DNA of 64,000 nucleotides from Geodermatophilaceae bacterium URHA0031 (GTDB lineage: Bacteria > Actinomycetota > Actinomycetes > Mycobacteriales > Geodermatophilaceae): NCBI GenBank assembly GCA_000620205.1, contig JHVP01000009.1, positions 152,003 to 216,002 of the forward strand, given 5' to 3'. This document shows, one piece after another, positions 8,367-15,948 of the stretch. The notes under the pieces were generated by a model that was not told where the DNA came from, did no database searches, and saw only the letters and a program-made list of their open reading frames with translations. Each line of letters starts with the position of its first letter. Positions within the stretch are counted from its first letter, which is position 1. The position numbers and the translations under genes were made by a program.

Positions 8367-9053
8367 GTGGTGAGCTCCACCCAGGACAGCGTCGCCGAGG
8401 CGGCAGCTGTTCCCAGGATCGTGGTCGTGCCAGGGCTGGGCCTGGACGGGCGCTCCTCCGCCCGACTGCGACGGCGCAGTGGCGGGACGGTGGCCATTCT
8501 GCCCGGTATGGGGCTGCGCCGCTGCGTCGGCACGCTCCCCGAGTTGGCCGACGAGCTCCGGGCGGGGCTCGGCAGCGGGCCGGTGGTGCTGGTCGGGCAC
8601 TCGCAGAGCTGCCAGGTGGTGGTCGCCGTCGCCGAGCAGGAACCGCGGGTGGCGGGCCTGCTGCTGCTCGGGCCGACCACCGACCCGCGGCTGCGCCGGC
8701 CGGCCGTGCTGGTGGCCCGCTGGGTGCGCACCGCGCTGCGCGAGCCGTGGTGGCAGCTGCCGCTGGTGCTCACCCAGTGGCTGCACACCGGGCCGGTGGC
8801 GATGGCCGCGCTGTGGCGGCGGCTCTCCGGCGACCGGGTCGACGAGCGGCTGCGCCGGGTCGCCGTCCCGGTCGTCGTCGTCCGCGGGGAACGGGACCTG
8901 CTGTGCCCGCACGACTGGGCCGCCGCCCTCGCGCGTGGTGCGCCCCGGGGCCGGCTCGTCGAGCTCCCCGGGGCGGCGCACATGACCCCGCAGACCCACC
9001 CCGCGGCCGTCGCCGCCCTGCTCGTGGACCTCGCGGGGGGAGCTCCCACGTAG
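8367..9053 (+). CDS. Alpha/beta hydrolase
   Basis: About 228 residues from GTG 8367 (an in-frame GTG at 8334 would add 11). VVVPGLG is the oxyanion strand, GHSQS the nucleophile elbow (Ser), and the C-terminal RGERDLLCP and GAAHMTP supply the Asp and His. The lid region has several Trp residues (EPWWQLPLVLTQWLH). Soluble, substrate unknown. Divergent from ndh with no ribosome site that decides the start. Confidence 0.8.
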   Translation: MVSSTQDSVAEAAAVPRIVVVPGLGLDGRSSARLRRRSGGTVAILPGMGLRRCVGTLPELADELRAGLGSGPVVLVGHSQSCQVVVAVAEQEPRVAGLLLLGPTTDPRLRRPAVLVARWVRTALREPWWQLPLVLTQWLHTGPVAMAALWRRLSGDRVDERLRRVAVPVVVVRGERDLLCPHDWAAALARGAPRGRLVELPGAAHMTPQTHPAAVAALLVDLAGGAPT

Positions 9054-9076
9054 GCGGTGCGCTCCCGGGTCCGCTG

Positions 9077-9676
9077 CTACGCGGCGACCGCCTCGCGGTC
9101 GGCGGCGGCCGCGGCGGCCTTCCGGGCGGCCTTCCGGATGGCCCGCTTGCTCGCCTTCTCGGCCTCCCGGGCCCGGGCCTGCCTGGCCTTCGCCTTGGCC
9201 ATCTTCCGCTCGGCCTTGCGCTCGGTGGCCGTGGCGGCCGCGGCCGCGCGGCTGCCGCGGTCGAGCAGGCCCTGGGTGATCAGACCGATGCCGATGCCGA
9301 ACATCCAGACGTCCTTGGCGATCGGCAGCCCGTCCTGCGTCGGGGCGATGCTCCTGCCGGGCTTCGTCATCCCCGGGGTGCGCAGGTAGAGGCCGAGCAG
9401 CCCGCCGGAGAACCCGGTGAGCGCGGCACCGGCGACCGCGGTGGGCACGAACGGGGTCAGCAGCAGGGTGCCGATGCTGATCTCGGCGGTGGACAGCGCC
9501 TTGGCGAAGGTGGCCGGCGGGATGTTCTTCAGGAACGGGTAGGTGCCGGACGCGAAGCCGTGCAGGCCGGCGGCGGTGCCCTCGTCGGCACCGCGCTTGC
9601 CGAGGCCGGAGTTGAGGATGAACGCACCGGTGGCGAGGCGCGGCGCGATCTCGGCGGGGGTGATGGGCAGGCGCAT
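9077..9676 (-). CDS. DoxX family membrane protein with basic Ala/Lys tail
   Basis: 199 residues from ATG 9676. The first ~145 residues are a DoxX-like four-helix membrane domain (RLATGAFILNSGLGKRG, FLKNIPPATFAKALSTAEI, LLGLYLRTPGMT). The last ~50 are an unusual Ala/Lys/Arg-rich tail (KMAKAKARQARAREAEKASK and further), almost like a histone H1 tail. DoxX proteins take part in thiol and redox homeostasis with quinone-linked partners. The tail would lie in the cytoplasm. Upstream is a strong terminator, so it has its own promoter. Confidence 0.82.
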   Translation of the reverse strand: MRLPITPAEIAPRLATGAFILNSGLGKRGADEGTAAGLHGFASGTYPFLKNIPPATFAKALSTAEISIGTLLLTPFVPTAVAGAALTGFSGGLLGLYLRTPGMTKPGRSIAPTQDGLPIAKDVWMFGIGIGLITQGLLDRGSRAAAAATATERKAERKMAKAKARQARAREAEKASKRAIRKAARKAAAAAADREAVAA

Positions 9677-9770
9677 GGGAGACCTCACTGGCGACGGGGA
9701 TGCTGCAGTGCTCAACCTCATCCTGGTCGCTGGCAGGCCCGTTGGCGACCCCGGGTCCGGGGACGAGAAC

Positions 9771-9813
9771 GGGCTGGTGGTGGTCATCCGACGGGGATGA
9801 CCACCACCAGCCC
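9771..9813 (-). terminator. Perfect 19-bp stem terminator after the DEAD-box gene
   Basis: Arms at 9771-9789 and 9795-9813 pair without mismatch around a 5-base loop, 19 bases beyond the helicase stop. It isolates the helicase from the doxX gene. Confidence 0.8.
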
Positions 9814-9831
9814 GAGGTGATCAGCGGGAGG

Positions 9832-11532
9832 TCAGCGGCCGGAGCGGCCGCGACCCCGGCCGGCGCCGCTGGGCGCCTGACCGGCGCGCGCGGCGAGCTC
9901 GGCGCGGGTGCGCGCCGGGCCGGCCGACCGGGTCTGGCCGCCCCGTCCACCACCGGCGGACGACGACGTCGAGCCCGACGACGTGCCGCCGCCGGACCGG
10001 CGACGACGGCCGCCGTTGGCGCCACCGCCGCTGCCCTGCGGCTGCGGTGCGGCCACCGGGGCGGGCTCGACGAACGGTGCCGCCGGGCCGGTGAGCGCGG
10101 TGATCTCCCGGGCGCCCGGCTTGATCGCCGAGACCTGTGGGCTGATCCCGGCCTGGCGGGCCAGCGTGCGCACCTCGGCGGCCTGGTCAGGCGTCGCGAT
10201 GGTGACCACGGTGCCGCCGGCGCCGGCGCGGGCGGTCCGGCCCGAGCGGTGCAGGTAGGCCTTGTGCTCGGCCGGCGGGTCGACGTGCACCACGATCGCC
10301 ACGTCGTCGACGTGGATGCCGCGGGCGGCGATGTCGGTCGCGCAGAGCACCCGGGTCTCGCCGCTGCTGAACGCCTCGAGGTTGCGCTCGCGGGCGTTCT
10401 GGCTCAGGTTGCCGTGCAGGTCGACGGCCGGCACGCCCGCGGCGGTCAGCTGCTTGGCCAGCTTCTTCGCCTGGTGCTTGGTCCGGGTGAACAGCACGCT
10501 GCGGCCCAGGCCGGAGGCGAGCTCCTTGACGATCTGCGACTTGTCCAGCGGGTCGACCCGGAACACGTGGTGGGTCATCGTCGACACCGGGGCGACGGCC
10601 GGGTCGACCGAGTGCGTGGTCGGCCGGTCCAGGTAGCGCTTGACCAGCACGTCGACGCCGTTGTCCAGCGTGGCGGAGAACAGCAGCCGCTGACCGACCG
10701 TCGGGGTGCGGTCCAGCAGCCGCTTCACGCCGGGCAGGAAGCCCAGGTCGGCCATGTGGTCGGCCTCGTCGAGGATGGTGATCTCGACGGCGCCGAGGTC
10801 GGCGTGGCCCTGACCGATGAGGTCCTCGAGCCGGCCGGGGCAGGCGATGAGCACGTCGACGCCGGCGGCCAGCGCTTGCACCTGCGGGTTCTGGCCCACG
10901 CCGCCGAAGACGACGGTCGAGCGCATGCCCAGGGCGCGGGCCAGCGGGTCGACGACCGCGTTGACCTGGTTGGCCAGCTCACGGGTCGGCACCAGGATCA
11001 GCGAGCGCGGGCGCTTGGGCTGCCGTTTGCTCGTGGAGGCGGCGAGCCGGGCGACGAGCGGGAGGGAGAAGGCCAGGGTCTTGCCCGAGCCGGTGCGGCC
11101 GCGGCCGAGCACGTCGCGACCGGCCAGCGTGTCGGGCAGCGTGGCGACCTGGATCGGGAACGGCGCGGCGATGCCGCTGGCGGTGAGCACCTCGACCAGC
11201 GGAGCCGGGACGCCGAGTGCGGCGAAGGTCGTGTCGGTGGCCACGACGGTGGCCTCGTCGCCGACCGGGACCACCGGAGCGACCGGCACGGTCTCCTCGG
11301 CGCGGGGAGCGGACTGCTGGCCCTCGGGGCGGGGCCCGGTGCCGCGGCCGCGGCCACCGCGGCGACGACGGCCCGCGCCCTCGCCGTCACCGGCGGGCGC
11401 TGGGGCGGCGGGCGAGCTGCGGAAGGCGGGGGAGGCGGCGGTCGCGCTGGGCGCGGCGGCTGGGCGGGTGGCGCGACGGCGCGGGCGGTCAGCGCCGTCG
11501 TTGTGGGCAGGGGAGTACTGGCTCGACGTCAT
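9832..11532 (-). CDS. DEAD-box ATP-dependent RNA helicase
   Basis: 566 residues. A basic disordered N-terminus (~80 residues, GRRRRGGRGRG) leads into the helicase core. The core has a Q-motif region ending FPIQ, Walker A GRTGSGKT, PTRELA, DEAD in ILDEADHM, SAT, and motif VI HRSGRTARAG. The C-terminus is again Gly/Arg/Ser-rich, as in RhlE/CsdA-type enzymes that bind structured RNA. Likely role: rRNA or mRNA remodelling. ATG 11532 is preceded by GAGGAAAG. The 231 bases upstream are non-coding and may be a long leader. Confidence 0.9.
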   Translation of the reverse strand: MTSSQYSPAHNDGADRPRRRATRPAAAPSATAASPAFRSSPAAPAPAGDGEGAGRRRRGGRGRGTGPRPEGQQSAPRAEETVPVAPVVPVGDEATVVATDTTFAALGVPAPLVEVLTASGIAAPFPIQVATLPDTLAGRDVLGRGRTGSGKTLAFSLPLVARLAASTSKRQPKRPRSLILVPTRELANQVNAVVDPLARALGMRSTVVFGGVGQNPQVQALAAGVDVLIACPGRLEDLIGQGHADLGAVEITILDEADHMADLGFLPGVKRLLDRTPTVGQRLLFSATLDNGVDVLVKRYLDRPTTHSVDPAVAPVSTMTHHVFRVDPLDKSQIVKELASGLGRSVLFTRTKHQAKKLAKQLTAAGVPAVDLHGNLSQNARERNLEAFSSGETRVLCATDIAARGIHVDDVAIVVHVDPPAEHKAYLHRSGRTARAGAGGTVVTIATPDQAAEVRTLARQAGISPQVSAIKPGAREITALTGPAAPFVEPAPVAAPQPQGSGGGANGGRRRRSGGGTSSGSTSSSAGGGRGGQTRSAGPARTRAELAARAGQAPSGAGRGRGRSGR

Positions 11533-11763
11533 ACGTCTTTCCTCAACAGTCCGGTGGCCACCGTTCATCCACCGGGCGCGGGGCACCCGTCAGGGGCCGC
11601 GTCGCACTTCCGGGTCGGACGTCGGGTCGCCGGCGCGCCTCGGTGGCGCAGCCTCGCGCCGACGTCGAGTCCACCCGCTCTCGGAGTGAGCAGGGGGCGG
11701 CGCCGGTGATCCCCACTCTGCCAGACCCGGTCGCGCGGCGCGGGGAGGTCGAGGAGGCACTCG

Positions 11764-12753
11764 TCACATCGGGGTGGCCACCGTGCCGGTCGGCGCGGAC
11801 CCGCGGAAGGTGCGCCGGTAGGTCAGCGGGGCCACCCCGATGGCGGCGTGCAGGTGCTGGCGGAGCGACGCGGTGGTGCCGAACCCCGCCTCGTCGGCGA
11901 CCCGCTCGACCGGGGTGTCGGTCGACTCCAGCAGGTGCCGGGCCAGCGCCACCCGCTGCTGGGTCAGCCACCGCTGCGGGCTCAGCCCGGTCTCCTGGCG
12001 GAACCGGCGGGTGAACGTGCGCACGCTCATCCGGGCGTGACCGGCCAGCTCGGCGAGGGTCAGCGGCTCGCCCAGCCGGGCCACCGCCCAGGCCCGGGTG
12101 GGCGCCGTCCCGGTCCCGTCGGGGTCGGGCAGCGGCCGCTCGATGAACTGCGACTGGCCGCCGTCCCGCCACGGCGAGGCAACCCGCCGTCGGGCGACGC
12201 TGTTGGCCACCTCGCTGCCGTGGTCGCGGCGCACCACGTGCAGCAGCAGGTCGATTCCGGCGGCGTTGCCGGCCGAGGTCAGCACGTCGCCGTCGTCGAC
12301 GAAGAGCACGTCGGGGTCGAGGCGGACCTGCGGGAAGAACCCGGAGAACGCGGCGGCGTGCATCCAGTGCGTGGTGGCCGGGCGGCCGTCGAGCAGACCG
12401 GCGGCCGCGAGCACGAACGCGCCCGTGCAGATCGAGACGATCCGCGCGTGCGACGCCGCCCGGGTCAGCGCCTCGGTCAGGACTTGGGAGAGCACGCCGT
12501 CGGCCTGCGGCCCGCCGTAGACGCCCGGGACGAGGACGGTGTCCGCCGTCTCCAGCAGCCGGAGGTCGTGGTCGGGCAGCACCGCGTAGCCGGCGCTGGT
12601 GCGCACCGGACCGCCGTCGACGGTGGCGACCCGGACCCGGTACAGCGGGCGGCCCCCGGCGTCGAGGGCGCCGCCGAGGAAGGCGTGCGGCAGGCCGAGC
12701 TCGAAGGCGACGGTGGTGTCCATGGCCAGCACGGCGACCTCGTGGACCGGCAT
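11764..12753 (-). CDS. GlxA family transcriptional regulator (DJ-1/PfpI + AraC HTH)
   Basis: 329 residues. The N-terminal DJ-1/PfpI-like domain carries the ICTGAFVLAAAGLLDGR nucleophile-elbow segment. The C-terminal AraC-type double helix-turn-helix reads LAGHARMSVRTFTRRFRQ and ERVADEAGFGTTASLRQHLH. These regulators control catabolic and transport genes. It is divergent from the MFS transporter at 12825 with only 71 bases between, so the transporter is its probable target. AAGGA lies upstream of the ATG. Confidence 0.9.
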   Translation of the reverse strand: MPVHEVAVLAMDTTVAFELGLPHAFLGGALDAGGRPLYRVRVATVDGGPVRTSAGYAVLPDHDLRLLETADTVLVPGVYGGPQADGVLSQVLTEALTRAASHARIVSICTGAFVLAAAGLLDGRPATTHWMHAAAFSGFFPQVRLDPDVLFVDDGDVLTSAGNAAGIDLLLHVVRRDHGSEVANSVARRRVASPWRDGGQSQFIERPLPDPDGTGTAPTRAWAVARLGEPLTLAELAGHARMSVRTFTRRFRQETGLSPQRWLTQQRVALARHLLESTDTPVERVADEAGFGTTASLRQHLHAAIGVAPLTYRRTFRGSAPTGTVATPM

Positions 12754-12812
12754 GGCCGGATCCTTGCACAGGCTGGCCGTCGGGCCACTGGTCCGCGCGT
12801 CCGGCGGACCGG

Positions 12813-12818
12813 CAGGAT
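12813..12818 (+). promoter_or_regulatory. Candidate leaderless -10 (CAGGAT) for the MFS transporter
   Basis: CAGGAT, 6 bases, then GTG 12825; no ribosome site. Confidence 0.35.
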
Positions 12819-12824
12819 CTGCCC

Positions 12825-14141
12825 GTGACCACCGCCGTGCCGACCCGCACCTCCCGGATCCACCCCGCGTGGTGGGTCGCCGCGGTGACCTTCCTGGCGC
12901 TGATCGGCGCGGCCGCGTTCCGCGCGGTGCCCGGCGTGCTGATCGACCCGCTGCACGAGGAGTTCGGCTGGTCGCTGTCGACCATCTCGCTGGCCATCGC
13001 GATCAACCTCGCGCTCTACGGGCTCACCGCGCCGTTCGCCGCCGCTCTGATGGAGCGCTTCGGCATCCGCCGGGTCGTCGTCGCCGCGCTCCTGGTGGTG
13101 GCGCTCGGCAGCGGGCTGACCGTGTTCATGACCGCCAGCTGGCAGCTCGTCCTCTGCTGGGGGGTGCTGGTCGGGCTGGGCACCGGGTCGATGGCGATGT
13201 CGCTGGTCGCGACCGTGACCAGCCGGTGGTTCGTGGCCCGCCGCGGGCTGGTCTCCGGCGTGCTGACCGCGGCCGGGGCGACCGGGCAGCTGATCTTCCT
13301 GCCCTTCGTGGCAGCCGTCTCCACCCGCTGGGGCTGGCGGCCCGCGGCGCTCGGCACCGCGGCCGCCGCGCTCGCGGTGGTGCCCTTCGTCGCCTGGCTG
13401 CTGCGTGACCGCCCCCGCGACGTCGGGGTCGCCCCCTACGGCGGCACCCCGGCGGACGACGTCGAGCCCGCCCGCGGCAACCCCGCGCGCACCGCGCTGC
13501 GCGGGCTGGCCGACGCCGTCCGCACCCGCGCGTTCTGGTTGCTCGCCGGCGGGTTCCTGATCTGCGGGGCATCGACGAACGGGCTGGTGCAGCCGCACTT
13601 CATCCCCGCCGCGCACGACCACGGCATGCCGGTCACCACCGCGGCCGGGCTGCTGGCGATCGTCGGGGTCTTCGACGTCGCCGGCACGATCTTCTCCGGC
13701 TGGCTCACCGACCGCGCCGACCCGCGGCTGCTCTTGCTGGCCTACTACGGCCTGCGCGGGATGTCGCTGTTCCTGCTGCCGCAGCTGTTCGGCACCGACA
13801 TCCAGGCCTCGATGATCGCCTTCATCGTCTTCTACGGCCTGGACTGGGTGGCCACCGTGCCGCCGACGCTGGCGCTGTGCCGGCAGTACTTCGGTGCCCG
13901 GGCGCCGGTCGTGTTCGGCTGGGTGTTCGCCTCGCACCAGGTGGGCGCCGCGCTGGCCGCATTCGGTGCCGGGGTGATTCGCGACGTCACCGGTTCCTAC
14001 GACGGCGCCTGGTACGGGGCGGCTGTCCTGTGCCTGCTCGCCGCGACGCTGTCCATCTCGATCCGCCGGCGGCCGTCGTCCCCCGGGACGACCCTGCCGG
14101 TCGAGCCGACGCCGGCAGCCGCCGCGGAAGCCCACGGCTGA
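12825..14141 (+). CDS. MFS transporter (monocarboxylate/OxlT-like group)
   Basis: 438 residues with twelve hydrophobic helices split by a polar loop near residue 200. The fold starts WVAAVTFLALIGAAAFRAVP, and helix ends such as MERFGIRRVVVAAL match the MCT/OxlT branch of the major facilitator superfamily. These carriers move organic acids. It is divergent from the GlxA regulator, which likely controls it. The C-terminal tail is short, Pro/Ala-rich and cytoplasmic. Substrate unknown. Confidence 0.85.
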   Translation: MTTAVPTRTSRIHPAWWVAAVTFLALIGAAAFRAVPGVLIDPLHEEFGWSLSTISLAIAINLALYGLTAPFAAALMERFGIRRVVVAALLVVALGSGLTVFMTASWQLVLCWGVLVGLGTGSMAMSLVATVTSRWFVARRGLVSGVLTAAGATGQLIFLPFVAAVSTRWGWRPAALGTAAAALAVVPFVAWLLRDRPRDVGVAPYGGTPADDVEPARGNPARTALRGLADAVRTRAFWLLAGGFLICGASTNGLVQPHFIPAAHDHGMPVTTAAGLLAIVGVFDVAGTIFSGWLTDRADPRLLLLAYYGLRGMSLFLLPQLFGTDIQASMIAFIVFYGLDWVATVPPTLALCRQYFGARAPVVFGWVFASHQVGAALAAFGAGVIRDVTGSYDGAWYGAAVLCLLAATLSISIRRRPSSPGTTLPVEPTPAAAAEAHG

Positions 14142-14153
14142 GGTCCCTCCCCC

Positions 14154-14199
14154 GCGGTTTCGCGCGACCAGGTACGCGCGCTTGTCCGCGCGAAACCGC
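14154..14199. terminator. TTTCGCGCG palindrome terminator (convergent)
   Basis: Arms GCGGTTTCGCGCG (14154-14166) and its perfect complement (14187-14199) bracket a 20-base loop that contains GTACGCGCG. This is one copy of the 24-bp repeat family seen at 34397-34530, 41850-41881 and 52357-52393. It sits between the convergent MFS and aldehyde dehydrogenase genes. Confidence 0.7.
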
Positions 14200-14226
14200 G
14201 CGAGGGGTGGGCGGGGACCGCGGAGG

Positions 14227-14248
14227 GGCAGAAGAGGCCACTTCTGCC
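14227..14248. terminator. GGCAGAAG hairpin after the aldehyde dehydrogenase gene
   Basis: Arms GGCAGAAG (14227-14234) and CTTCTGCC (14241-14248) flank a GGCC centre, four bases from the dehydrogenase stop. A second hairpin in the same convergent gap. Confidence 0.6.
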
Positions 14249-14252
14249 CTGG

Positions 14253-15791
14253 TCAGCGGTGCCGGCCGTGGACGACGCCCATGACGCGGGCGAGCACGTC
14301 GGCCGCGGCGGCGGGGCGCCGGAAGCTCATCAGGTCGACCGGCAGCGGAAAGCGACGACGGGTGATCGCCTTGGCCCGGGTGAACTCGCGCAGCCCGTCC
14401 TCGCCGTGGATCCGGCCGAACCCGCTATCGCCGACACCGCCGAAGGGCAGCGCGGGCACGGAGGCGAAGGTGAGCACCGAGTTGATCGACGTCATGCCGC
14501 TGCGCATCCGCCGGGCCAGGTCCATCGCCTTGTCGGCCGAGCCGCTGAACACCGAGCCGCCGAGGCCGAGCGAGGTCGCGTTGGCGCGGCGCAGGCCCTC
14601 CTCGGCGTCCGCCACCCGCGCGATGGTGAGCGTCGGCCCGAAGGTCTCCTCGGTGACCGCGGTCGACGTCTCCGGGACGTCGAGCAGCACCGTCGGCGCG
14701 ACGTAGCCGCCGTCGACGGTGCCCCCGGTGGCGACCCGGCCGCCCGCCGCGCGTGCGTCGTCGAGGTGCCGCCGCACCACGTCGGTCTGCGAGGCCATCG
14801 TCATCGGGCCGTAGGTCGCCTCGTCGTCCGAACCCGGCCGGACCGTCTCGACCTGCCGGGTCACCTCGGCGACGAACCGGTCGTACACCGCGCTGGTCGC
14901 GTAGACCCGCTCGATGCCGATGCAGGTCTGCCCGGCGTTGCTCATCCCGCCCCAGACCGCGGCGTCGGCGGCGGCGACCACGTCGGCGTCGTCGTCGACG
15001 ATCATCGCGTCCTTGCCGCCGCACTCCATGAGCACCGGCGTGAGCGTCTCGGCGCAGGCGGCCATCACCTTCCGGCCGGTGGCCGCCGAGCCGGTGAAGG
15101 CCAGCTTGCCGACGCCGGCCCGGCACAGTGCGGCGCCGGTGTCGCCGAAGCCGGTGACCAGCTGGAAGACGTCGGCGACGTCGGGGACGGCGGCCCGCCA
15201 GGCCGCGACCAGCCACGCGCCGACCGCCGGGGTGAACTCGCTGGGCTTGAAGACGACGGCGTTGCCGGCGCTCAGGGCGTAGGCGATCGAGCCCATCGGC
15301 GTGAACACCGGGTAGTTCCACGGCCCGATCACGCCGACGACGCCGAGCGGCTGGTACTCCAGGTGCGCGGAGTGGTTGGCGGCCAGCAGGCCGGGGTTGA
15401 CCTTGCGCGGGCCGAGCGTCCTCCTCGCGTGGGTGCCGGCCCAGGCGAGGTGGTCGATGGCGAGGGTGATCTCGAGGACGGCGTCGGCGTGCGGCTTGCC
15501 GTTCTCCCGGTGCACCAGGTCGGCGAGCTCGTGGATGCGCCGGGCGACGTACCCGCGGTAGGCGGCCAGCCGGATGCGCCGCTCGGCGAAGCCGAGGGCC
15601 GCCCACGCCTCGGCAGCCGGGCGTGCCCGGGCGACCGTCTCGCCGACCGCGTCGGCGTCGTGGACGGGGAAGACCCCGACGACGGCCCCGGTGGCCGGGT
15701 CCGTGGACTCGAAGGTGTCCTGGGTGGTGTGGCGGTCCACGGTCCCGGCGGTGGCGGCCGAGACGCTGTCCAACTCCTCGCTGAGCGGCAT
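14253..15791 (-). CDS. Aldehyde dehydrogenase (NAD(P)+)
   Basis: 512 residues of ALDH superfamily. It has the PWNYP nucleotide-side motif, VFKPSEFTP, the FTGS loop, catalytic Glu in LMECGGKDA and catalytic Cys in GQTCIGIERV. The last ~45 residues (RRRFPLPVDLMSFRRP) resemble the C-terminal membrane-proximal end of fatty-aldehyde-type enzymes. It oxidises an aldehyde to the acid, probably a medium- or long-chain one (inference). ATG 15791 is preceded by TAACGT 8 bases upstream and has no ribosome site, so it may also be leaderless. Confidence 0.88.
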   Translation of the reverse strand: MPLSEELDSVSAATAGTVDRHTTQDTFESTDPATGAVVGVFPVHDADAVGETVARARPAAEAWAALGFAERRIRLAAYRGYVARRIHELADLVHRENGKPHADAVLEITLAIDHLAWAGTHARRTLGPRKVNPGLLAANHSAHLEYQPLGVVGVIGPWNYPVFTPMGSIAYALSAGNAVVFKPSEFTPAVGAWLVAAWRAAVPDVADVFQLVTGFGDTGAALCRAGVGKLAFTGSAATGRKVMAACAETLTPVLMECGGKDAMIVDDDADVVAAADAAVWGGMSNAGQTCIGIERVYATSAVYDRFVAEVTRQVETVRPGSDDEATYGPMTMASQTDVVRRHLDDARAAGGRVATGGTVDGGYVAPTVLLDVPETSTAVTEETFGPTLTIARVADAEEGLRRANATSLGLGGSVFSGSADKAMDLARRMRSGMTSINSVLTFASVPALPFGGVGDSGFGRIHGEDGLREFTRAKAITRRRFPLPVDLMSFRRPAAAADVLARVMGVVHGRHR

Positions 15792-15900
15792 GCGCCGGCA
15801 CGTTACCGGCTGGTAGCGCGGTAGGCGCAGCCGGCGACCGGGGCGCCGCCGGTTCCTTGGTGCGCAACCGATCGGCCCTCCACCGGCGGAGGGCGACCGA

Positions 15901-15906
15901 TACCCT
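15901..15906 (+). promoter_or_regulatory. Candidate leaderless -10 (TACCCT) for the SpoIIE phosphatase
   Basis: TACCCT, 6 bases, then an in-frame GTG at 15913; transcription would start there, upstream of the GTG at 15949. Confidence 0.4.
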
Positions 15907-15948
15907 CGCGCGGTGCGCCGACCGTCGGCGCGCGGGAGGCGGAGGCAC

